64,000 nt of DNA from Cylicocyclus nassatus. Lineage: Eukaryota; Nematoda; Chromadorea; Rhabditida; Strongylidae. The stretch is taken from assembly GCA_958299035.1 (NCBI GenBank), contig CATQJL010000223.1, positions 11,890,293 through 11,954,292 on the forward strand. The letters are read 5' to 3'. The position numbers and the translations under genes are program-made. This document shows, one piece after another, positions 55,732-64,000 of this stretch. Under the pieces are notes generated by a model. The model worked only from the letters and a program-made list of their open reading frames with translations. It was not told the origin of the DNA and ran no database searches. The stretch's first letter is position 1. Each line of letters begins with the position of its first letter.

Positions 55732-55855
55732 GGTTTAATTACTCAAGTTTGAGGTACTTTCTTTCAGCGGAAATTACCTGGGGGTGCGCGGTCCTCCACA
55801 AAGGACCGTGCGGCCCTCAAAAATTTTGCATGTTCTCGCGGAAAGTTTGCGAGAA
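55732..55855 (+). ncRNA. SL RNA-like cassette, copy 6 (closest to SL1)
   Basis: The leader at 55732-55753 begins GGTTTAATTA, ends CAAGTTTGAG, and has CT between them where SL1 has CC, giving 21 of 22 identities. GTAC follows. Stem 2 is GTGCGCGGTCCT/AGGACCGTGCGGC. The Sm-like AATTTTG is at 55822-55828. Stem 3 is TTCTCGCGGA/TTTGCGAGAA, where two G-C pairs of copy 4 are replaced by G-U pairs, so the helix is kept. Confidence 0.55.
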
Positions 55856-56059
55856 TGCCGCCACTGCGCCGCAGCTAATCTATAAGGAATCGCGATTAAT
55901 CTTCAGGTTTGACTTTCTATGGATCTTGGCATGATTTAGATATCTTTCGATTTGTTGTTGAACGGTGGCCAAGATTGGTAATGTGACAATTTATTACTTG
56001 GCTAACGTTTCGGCGCCAACGCCGTCTTCAGAGCCTGTAACCAAAAACGTATATGTAAA

Positions 56060-58274
56060 GTGCCTACTGAGCCCTTGTTACCGTACGATTCAAACTGCGT
56101 TGAGCACGAGACCAGCAAAGAGCTAGAACATGCCTTACCTTACTTGACGTTAGCCGATGGATTTGACCGCTCGTGGTCAAGCTGTGCAAAATGTGATGGT
56201 ACGTTTTCGCTCTCCATGCTGTTTATACTTTGGCAATCAAAACCGACTCGTCCTTAATATTCATTTTGGGGTTACGTGACGGAATCCAAAATGCTTCGAG
56301 TGTCTTTCGTGGGATAGTTTCCTGCTCGTATGACAAGAATGTGGCAGCGATATGAAACGGCATACTATCGTGCGACATCTGCTATGTGCACTTTGAGGAG
56401 TGGATGCTTCGCGTTTTGCGAGTCCAACCAAGTGCTCTTTGATCCGCAGACACAATGGTCGTCCGGTCTCTCCCACATATTCTTCACCGCATACTTGACA
56501 GGTAATGAGATAGACGATCCCGCATTTTAGGCAATCACCTAATCTTTCAAAGGGACATATTACGCAATTTGATGTTGAGCAAATATTGTCATATGCGCGA
56601 GTGCGAATTAGCTGCTTTTTAAAATTGGGAGGAGGGATGTCTACAATTCGAATATAGTCTTGAAAGCCTGCTTGATGTAAATTCCTTCTAACAGCTTTGC
56701 TAAAGTCGTCCTATACGAAAGGTATGCAATAGGATATTTTTTGGGTGTCTTTCTCATGCGGTATGCATCTATTCGAGAAACTACCGTTCCCATTGGATAG
56801 TTCTTTAGCCAACTTCAACGATGCCGTACGTTCTTGCGCGTCAGAAGAGAGCTTTTTGGCTGTTTTGAACATATTTTCAGAATAGACCTCTTCATAATCC
56901 GTGGATGTGCTGAACGGTAATGTATTAGGTTGTCCGGAAATCAATGACCGTTTTCGTTTTCAACCGCCATAATTCGTATCATTTTCAATTCTGAATAGGC
57001 TTCAAAATACCATTCGATAGAGCAAAGCAAGCTCTACAAGATGGCGTTCTTGCTTTAGCGACAGCTCTGATCCACCTCGAGTTTCAAGCCAAAAACTAAA
57101 AAGACTCAGCAGCCCGAAAAATCGAGAAAAATCATAACTCAGTTCACAAGAATCCTACAAAGATTCTAACTTGCTCACGTAAACAATATCGACACAAGAC
57201 ATATATGTACGCCGTTGCCGCATTTTTTCCTCTGTTAAAAATCAAGAAAACGAAAATTTCCATGCTTTTACCAAAGTGATGCTGTGGCGTCCCCACATAA
57301 GTGAATGTGTACTACAAATCTGTAGAAGTACAGACGTAAATTTTCAGCTCTCCACAAACTTTAGTTTTCGAGAAATATTGAATATAGCTTTCATTAGTCA
57401 GGTGGTCCAAGCTAAAATTCAAATTTCTCTAGAACTAAAGCTTGTGGAGAGCTGAAACTTTACGTCTGTACTTCTACAGATTTGTAGTACACATCCACTT
57501 ATATGGGGACGCCACAGCATCACTTTGGCAAAAGCATGAAAATTTTCGTTTTCTTGATTTCTAACAGAGGGAAAAATACGGCAACGGCGTACATATATGT
57601 CTTATGTGGATAGTGTTTACGTGAGCAAGTTAGAACTTTTGTAGGATTCTTTTGAACTGAGTTATGATTTTTCTCGATTTTTCAGGCAGTTAAATCTTCG
57701 AAGTTTTTGGCTTGAAACTCGAGGTGGATCAGAGCTGTCGCTAAAGCAAGAACGCCATCTTGTAGAGCTTGCTTTGCTCTATCGAATGGTATCTTGAAGC
57801 CTATCCAGGAATGAAAATTATATGACTTATTGCTGTTGAAATTCAAAACGGACATTAATTTCCGGACAACCTAATACTAAGATATTTTTGTTGGTAGGCT
57901 TTCGATACCACTTGATTTTCCAAATTCCGTTACGCAAATACACCTCAACATTTAGGAAAGCTAGCCAGTTTTGACTAGGCTTCTCGCGAGTGAATTTTAT
58001 ACTTGGCGATTGCATGCGCATTCAGAATGTCGAAACATGTATCGACTACCTTTTGGGTGGCGCATAAATGTAACACGCTATACCAACCGTCATCGGAAAA
58101 AGAGTCTACGAAACAGTACAGGCGCTTAAATAGGGTATGGGTCAAGACTGCAAAAGACATCGGATTATCTAAGCCTACTGTCTCGTGACTGAAAAGTGAT
58201 CTTCTCATCTGCCCTGTACTATATGTTCTTGTCAAAACACACAAAATTCCTCCTTCATCTCTCTTTTCTATCAA
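56060..58274 (-). pseudogene. Penelope-like left copy (reverse transcriptase end and GIY-YIG tail)
   Basis: The minus strand reads CATQKVVDTCFDILNA, SPSIKFTREKPSQNW, LNVEVYLRNG and KWYRKPTNKNI, then the M6 insertion, then TSTDYEEVYSENMFKTAKKL and QERTASLKLAKEL. Further down come GETGRPLCLRIKEHLVGL and HSKHFGFRH. The order equals the right copy. The YIDD region has been replaced by FSDDGWYSVLHL-type sequence. Confidence 0.78.
56925..57874. mobile_element. Palindromic mariner-type element M6
   Basis: Ends TTAGGTTGTCCGGAAAT and its inverse, flanked by TA at 56923-56924 and 57875-57876. The empty site is readable in the right Penelope-like copy (ATCTCAGTACATTACCG, near 58966-58982), which confirms a TA duplication. 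Both arms carry ATTCGATAGAGCAAAGCAAG and its inverse. Non-coding. Confidence 0.92.
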
Positions 58275-59120
58275 TCCGCTGGACTACAAGGTTAGACCCA
58301 TCGTAAGCTGTATAGGAGGACCAAATGATGAAAAAATTTCGTGGTTGTTGAATGTGATATTATCCCAGCTTCTCAAGTACATTCCTGCGCATATTTTATA
58401 TACCAGCATGTTTCTTGAGCGGCTGCATAACGCAAAACTGGAAGGTGAATGTAGTATGGAGTCTTTCGATGTTACTTCACTCTACACCAACGTCTCCAAC
58501 ACTGATGCTAAGCAAGCAGTACACGAACTTCTGTGCGAATACAACTTGCTTAATATGTATGGCTTCAACATAAGGCAAGTACTGACGTTGCTAAATGAGT
58601 GCCTCAATTGCTCCATATTCCGTTGGTCTGGCCAGTACTTTAAGCAAATTAGAGGTTTATCCATGGGACAAAGATTGGCACCATAGTAGCGATAATTTTT
58701 ATGTCGAAAGTTGAAAGTCCGGTGCTAGCGCGTAAACCTGTTTTGTACTGCAGGTACATTGACGATTGTTACATTGTATGCGCCACCCAAAAGGAAGACG
58801 ATTACTGTTTCGACATTCTGAATGCGCAGTCGCCAAGTATAAAATTTACCCGCGAGAAGCCTAGTCAAAACTGGCTAGCTTTCCTAAATGTTGAGGTGTA
58901 TTTGCGCAACGGAAATTGGAAAACCAAGTGGTATCGAAAGCCTACCAACAAAAATATCTCAGTACATTACCGGTCAGCACATCCACGGAATATGAAGAGG
59001 TCTAATCTGAATAATATGTTCAAAACAGCTAAAAAGGTCTCTTCTGGCGCGCAAGAACGTACGGCATCGTTGAAGTTGGCTAAAGAAGTTCACTATCCAA
59101 TAAATATTTGCAAATGAGCA
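58195..59120 (+). pseudogene. Penelope-like reverse transcriptase, right copy
   Basis: Motifs in order: LVKTHKIPPSSLFSINPLD, VRPIVSCIGGPNDEKISWLL, SMESFDVTSLYTNVSNTD, GLSMGQRLAP, a one-base frameshift with stops near 58683, IFMSKVESPVLARKPVLYC, catalytic RYIDDCYIVC (58752-58781), and KWYRKPTNKNISVHY. Both YIDD aspartates are present. Apart from the shift the domain is largely readable, so this copy is younger than the ones at 22 and 26 kb. Confidence 0.83.
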
Positions 59121-59369
59121 GCGTTAACGGTAGTTTCTCGAATAGATGCATACCGCATGAGAAAGACACCAAAAAATATTCTTTTGCATACCTTTCGTAA
59201 CGGACGACTTTAGCAAAGCTGTAAGGAGGAGTTCACATCAAGTAGGCTTGCAAGACTATGTTCGAATTGTAGACATCCCTCCTCCCCATCTTAAAAAGCA
59301 GCTGATTCGCAATTGCGCATATGACATTATTTGCTCAACATCAAATTGCGTAATACGTCCCTTTGGAAA

Positions 59370-59790
59370 ACCAGGTGATTGATTACCTGTCGTATGCGGT
59401 GAAGAATATGTGGGAGAGATCGGACGACCATTGTGTCTGCGGATTAAAGAGCACTTGGTTGGACTCGCAAAACGCGAAGCATCCACTCCTCAAAGTGCAC
59501 ATAGCAGAGTGTCGCACGATAGTATGCCGTTTCATATCGGTGCCACATTCTTGTCATACGAGCGGGAAACTATCCCACGAAAGATACTCGAAGCATTTTG
59601 GATTACGTCACGTAACCCCAAAATGAATAAAAAGGACGAGTGCATTATCGTAATCAAAGAATTATCACCGTATCAAAGCCTTTGCGGTTTTGATTGCCAA
59701 AGTATAAACAGCATGGAAAGTGAAAACGTACCATCACATTCTGCACAGCTTGACCACGAACGGTCAAATCCATCGACTAACGTCAAATAA
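59370..59790 (+). pseudogene. Penelope-like GIY-YIG tail, right copy
   Basis: One frame reads VCGEEYVGEIGRPLCLRIKEH, then GATFLSYERETIPRKILEAFWI and NPKMNKKDECI. This is the YIG half and the conserved tail of the endonuclease. The first half (GIY) is in another frame after a break near 59370. The left copy repeats the same tail on the minus strand at 56476-56261. Confidence 0.75.
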
Positions 59791-60138
59791 GGTGAGGCAT
59801 GTTCTAGCTCTTTGCTGGTCTCGAGCTCAACGCAGTTTGAATCGTACGGTAACTTGGGTCCAGTAGGCACTTTACACATACGTTTTTGGTTACAGGCTCT
59901 GAAAAAGGCGTTGGCGCCGAAACGTTAGCCAAAGTAATGAATTGTCACATTACCAATCTTGGCCACCGTTCAACAACAAATCGAAGGAAACCGCGATTGT
60001 TTTCCAAGCGTTCGTCTGAAATTTCGCTAGAATTCCTCCAAATATTTGCAAGCGGACCGCAAGAAATCAGCGAACTATTTTTCCGGTGCCCGCCCACCCA
60101 AAAATCGCATGGCCGCCTGCCTCCGGCGATTATCTGAG

Positions 60139-61390
60139 CAGGTGATACACGTTGTAGCACCAGGGTTGCTGCCGGCAGGTGCCGACATTTTTGCTATATC
60201 GTCGGAGCAATTTTTCATAGCAGCCACTATCAACAAATCGGTGGTGGGCGCTGTCAGCTTTGCTGTGCAAACAAAGACATGAATTGGATACAATAACTTA
60301 GCATTAACATCCATAAAAATTCCTGTTTTTTAAAAAATAAATATAGCGTTTGTTTTCTATTATGAGCATTCTTCGAAAAATATAAAGATTTGATCGACAT
60401 AGCCCAACGAAATATATAGAAAAAACTTGATATCCCATTTTTGCTGCGATCAGCTGTTCGTTAATTATCCCCATCCGTATGCCACCCTATTTGTGCAATT
60501 TCGTGCACTGTCGTCCGCAAAATTAGCCAGCTGACGTGTCCCGTAAGTTACTCACAGGCAACCTATGAGATTTTTTTCTGCGTCTTCTTAAGATAAAGAT
60601 GCACTGTCTGCGTAAGCCGTGCCGACGGCGACGGCTCCGCTTGCGGCAGGCAGAGCAGATCACTGCGGCAGCTGACCGGCCTCTCGGCTGCCAGCTAAGT
60701 ATGCATTCTTATAAGACTGAAGCAAAGATCGCAAGAGTTAGCTGACGGATTTTTTCTGAGAGGGTCAGCTCAGATGATCTGAGCTGAGGGAGGGTTTACT
60801 ACGTGCCTAAGTGTTAAAACAGTGCTCAATCATAATTTGCTTTTGGAAATTCTAATTGCGGGGGTTCAATGGTGTTTGAAATGTTTGAGCATTTCTTAAC
60901 TTTTCAAAAAGTTTCTTTGAAATTACTTGCAAGCCAATCGAAACTGCAATGATTGAAGCTCTTTCAAAAGTAGAAGTGGATATTTTCAATGAATCAAAAT
61001 AAGTAATTAATTATGAGTACAAGAATTATGGTATGCTAGAAAATTCTTTGAGGGATCATCTAGAAGTCGGACACGAACACCACTGCTAAAAAAGGGCAGA
61101 AAATCTGCACCGAACACTGAATAGAGCGTTTGCCTATATTTTTTAACGGTTCCAGGTGGTCTTAAAAACGAACTCTCCAAAGACTAATATATTCTTTCTC
61201 CGGTGCCATTATTAAAATGGCCAAGTCAGTGCCGAACTTGGCCGACAAAGTCCCAACCTCAACTCCCGCGGTGCTAGCTGGCAACTGAATAACTCCGGCG
61301 AACGACGAGGGCACTGTCCGTCAGGCGGAGCGACTCGCCGGAAACTGTACGAATTGATCGTGTCACACGCATTCGGACTATTGAGCATTT
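60139..61390. other. No gene recognised; one perfect palindrome
   Basis: 60605-60700 is GC-rich with imperfect GCGGCA/TGCCGC repeats. TCAGCTCAGAT-G-ATCTGAGCTGA at 60765-60787 is an 11-bp perfect inverted repeat. No frame with a recognisable domain. Confidence 0.4.
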
Positions 61391-61394
61391 TCAT

Positions 61395-62900
61395 AAACTG
61401 CTAGGGCGTCCCCCGGAAGCGACGTGCGCGATCGCCCGCATGGTGCAAATAGTGAGCTAAGGCTACCTGTTTTCGGACGAGGCAGGCCAAAGAAGCGAGT
61501 CCAGGAAGTTTGACTGGCGATGATTAACTAAGAAACGCTACCGAACAGCAGCCGAGAGTCATGTGATAGTTTGGAGAAGCAACGCATCGACATCGCGTGT
61601 GCGCAAAAAACGAAATGGAAGGGAAGGCAAGCCAAGGATATCGGCAAGGGATACCGACTTTACTGCACCGGAGAAAACAATCGCCAGAACGAGTTGGTGA
61701 TCAAAGTGATTTCGGACAAGCTGATGGCAGTTGAGACCGAAGCAAAGGACGTCACACTTCGAGTAGTTTGTGCTATGCCATGCAATCCGGATGCATTGTT
61801 GGTGAGAAGGACGCATTTTGGAGGGTTGTCGACATCCTACTACAAACATTCGATATGGCAGAGTACATCTTTGTTGGAGGCGATCTTGACGGACACATTG
61901 GCCACACACATAATGGTTTTAAGCAGTACCACGGAGGAAATGATTACTGTCAGAGAAATGAGGACGGAAAACGCATTTTAGAAGCCGCCGAAGCACACGA
62001 CTTAGCCGTCGCGAACACATTCTACAAAAAGCGGGAATGCATTCGATCACTTCTGCAAGTGGAGACCGCTCAGCTCAGATCGACTGCTAGATTCTGCGCC
62101 GATGCCAGTTGTGGATGGTGATGAATACGAAAGTCATACCCACAATGACACATGCATTTGCACCGTAACATCGCCTGCTCGTTTCGGATCTTCGGCTAAA
62201 TATTTGCTTACATCAACGAGCCAGAAGGACGATGACCAAGAAGATCAAGTGATGGAAGTTTTCCGAATATCGACAACAAATCAGGGAAGCATTCAACCAT
62301 TTAGATCCGACTGATGATGGAGAATCGATTGACGGCAGATGGAATCGGATCACTTCGCAGCAATGATCGGAGGACGAGGAGATTTTGGAAGCCACTCGGC
62401 CTAGACGCCAGATCGTCGACAAGCGGATCTGGTGGTGGTACGAGTCAGTCAAGCGAATCATATCAAGAAAATGAAAGAGCTTTAGAATTTGGCAGCGCAC
62501 TCACGCAAGCGATGATTTCCGTCGTTATCGAAAGCTGTGCTCAGTAACTGAGGCAAAAGAGGTGTACCACAAGAAGCTTAGCGATGAATTGAAAAGACCC
62601 GCTAGCGCTAACACGACTACTAACTGGGTGCTGCCCGACATCAAGCGAAACAGGACATTGACCGCGAAGCACTTCCGATGGCACAGGGGAAGCTCCTTAC
62701 GAAGCCGAAGTACTTAAGAGATGGAGCGATTACTACGAAGGTTTATGCAGTGAGGAGTTCCCGCACCTACAAATCCGACAGGGAATCCCAACGTTTGAGC
62801 CAGTCCTCGATCGTGGAGACTGAAGTTGCGCAAGTACTGAAGAAGATGTCGAATGGTATAGCCGGCCGGATGACATTCCTGCAAAAATATGAAAGACTAG
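61395..62900 (+). pseudogene. Second RTE-type LINE, endonuclease and linker remnant
   Basis: Frames read RIDIACAQKTKWKGRQAKDI, a one-base shift near 61780, EKDAFWRVVDILLQTF, EYIFVGGDLDGHIG (catalytic GDxN-like site, Asn to Asp), GKRILEAAEAHDLAVANTFY, and RSTARFCADASCGW. Linker pieces follow: IWWWYESVKRII, KSFRIWQRTHASDDF, TEAKEVYHKKL and PDDIPAKI. These match a different RTE subfamily (the DIACVQETKWKG type) from the element at 50-54 kb. It is cut at 62900 by the satellite-like repeat. Confidence 0.78.
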
Positions 62901-63640
62901 CTGGCTTACCCGGCTCCGCCCGGCCCTGCCAAAAACGATAAAGGTTTCATTCCTATCCTTGTACAACCTTTTCCTGTGCCCGCATCACATGCAATTCCCT
63001 ACTCTCGCTGTGTTAGTAATCAGTATGCTCACCTACCTTCCTCACCAACCCCCAGCTTCGTAGCCCAAACTTTGCAAAAAAAAAACAATAAAATCGATAA
63101 AAGCAAGGATAATTTCAAAAACTGATGGCGTTATTCGGCTATCAGGGCCCTAAAATGTTTTTGTGGTGGATCTTACTCAAACTGGGTATATGGGGATTAT
63201 TCAAGCCGTTGATGAGGAGTCGTAGTCATTTCGTGTGGCAGCGGGTAAAAATCATGAACCTGCTTGAAACTTGGCAGGGAATTACCCTAAAGTGCTCTCA
63301 TTCCTATCCGAGTACAACCTTTCCCTGTTCCCACGCCTACATGCCAATTCACTATTCCCGCTGTGTTAGTAATCAGCATGCTCACCTACCTACCTCCCTC
63401 AACAGCCCCAGCCCCGTAGCTCAAACTTTGCAAAAAATCGATAAAATCGATATAAGAAAGGGTAATTCTAAAAACTGATGGCGCTATTTGGCTATCCGGG
63501 CCCCAAAATGTTTTTGTGATGGATCTTGCTCAAACTCGGTGTATGGGGGTTATTTGAGCCGCTGATGACAAATATCGTAGTCATCTCGCGTGGCAGTGGG
63601 TATCATGAACCTGCCTGAAACCTTGGCAGGGCTAAAGTGC
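62895..63640 (+). repeat. CATGCT-ATCGAT repeat family, two tandem ~350-bp units
   Basis: It begins CTAGCTGGCTTACCCGGCTC. Each unit has TATCC.TGTACAACCTTT, GTGTTAGTAATCAG.ATGCTC, AACTTTGCAAAAAA, AAAACTGATGGCG and GATCTT.CTCAAACT. The units start near 62950 and 63298. The first ~30 bp equals the reverse complement of 38262-38293. Unlike copies 1-3 there is no GACA tract. Confidence 0.75.
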
Positions 63641-64000
63641 TGTCTCAAGAATATAGTGTTTAATCCCCACGATATGGCAATTTGTGTGGTATAAAAGTTT
63701 CCCACGACCGTAACGCTTTCCTTATAGGACCACTGCCGCTCGCGATACACCCTTCTGCGGCTGTTGCCTGAGCAAAAACGCGAGGATTGCCGCGTGCGTT
63801 ACACGTTGGGACAGGTTATCAGGATGGCGCTGGAGACCGTCATGCTAAACGACTGTTTCCCATTTCGTGCATATCTGGGATCTAAATTGGCTCGAAAACA
63901 GAAAAAAAATATCCATTCAAACCCTGCAACTCACCATAACTTCACAATAATGCGTTGTGACAGCGACCAAGCATCATATTCATAAGCAGTGAACTTGTGG
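63641..64000. other. No gene recognised
   Basis: A 73-codon frame at 63764 has no recognisable domain. Nothing else can be supported up to the window edge. Confidence 0.35.

Larger units (their letters stand above)
55946..59985. mobile_element. Penelope-like element 2: head-to-head inverted pair
   Basis: A left copy on the minus strand (58274-55946) and a right copy on the plus strand (about 58195-59985) point outward. The outer ends are inverted repeats sharing GGTGGCCAAGATTGGTAA, GGCTAACGTTTCGGCGCC and CAAAAACGTATATGTAAAG. Both copies keep reverse transcriptase sequence and a GIY-YIG region. The left copy is interrupted by M6. The whole lies inside SL-element copy 6. Confidence 0.85.
54814..60138 (+). 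mobile_element. SL-bearing TIR element, copy 6, split by two later events
   Basis: The left TIR is at 54814 (preceded by TA), the right TIR ends at 60138 (followed by CA). The element's own sequence is in three parts: 54814-54970, 55616-55897 and 59986-60138. The gaps are the 645-bp segment duplicated from 52270-52914, and the Penelope-like pair. CGCGATT occurs at both edges of the Penelope-like insertion (55891-55897 and 59992-59998). Confidence 0.8.

Overview
The window looks like repeat-rich intronic and intergenic DNA from a nematode, most likely a clade V (strongylid, hookworm-like) worm. I infer this from four things: an ABCA-type transporter gene with small exons, one of whose introns is only 48 nt and uses a GC donor; RTE-type, CR1-like and Penelope-like retroelements that read like those of parasitic nematodes; Tc1/mariner-type elements with TA target duplications; and repeat copies carrying a sequence almost identical to the nematode spliced leader SL1. 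No species call is safe from sequence alone. No bacterial operon, CRISPR array, rRNA or convincing tRNA was seen.

Host gene. One gene is clearly of host origin: an ABC transporter of subfamily A on the minus strand, with exons at 33071-32857, 32803-32648, 12090-12009, 7966-7752, 1338-1178 and 1129-1013. The exons join in consistent phase and encode the last membrane segment of a transmembrane domain, followed by nucleotide-binding domain 1 with Walker A, Q-loop, signature, Walker B and H-loop intact. Introns of about 20.6, 4.0 and 6.4 kb are filled with mobile elements. The 5' part lies above 33.1 kb and was not recognised. The 3' part runs off the left edge.

Layout. 0-0.7 kb: LTR-like remnant and an RTE C-terminal scrap. 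2.7-3.9 kb: a 1.2 kb perfect-scale foldback. 4.4-7.3 kb: a decayed Ty3/gypsy-like element cut off inside its reverse transcriptase. 9.2-11.8 kb: two RTE endonuclease remnants in opposite orientation. 12.9-18.1 kb: nested inverted repeats, a TAG microsatellite and a Tc1-like element. 18.7-26.6 kb: Penelope-like pieces, a three-unit tandem repeat, and a cluster of SL-bearing TIR elements. 27-31 kb: palindromic mariner-type elements, one nested in another. 35-50 kb: further TIR elements and a CR1-like LINE. 50.4-60.1 kb: an RTE element split by an SL-bearing element, then a second SL-bearing element split by a duplicated segment and by head-to-head Penelope-like copies, one of which holds a mariner-type insertion. 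61.4-63.6 kb: a further RTE remnant and a satellite-like repeat.

Most notable signal. A family of about 580-bp TIR elements (ends CTCAGATAATCG) carries a centred ~125-nt cassette organised like a nematode SL RNA gene: a 22-nt SL1-like leader matching SL1 at up to 21 of 22 positions, an immediate GT donor, two stem-loops, an AATTTTG Sm-like site, and a third stem-loop. Five of six copies keep the 124-125 nt length. This may be an SL RNA gene, or a derivative of one, that became mobile.
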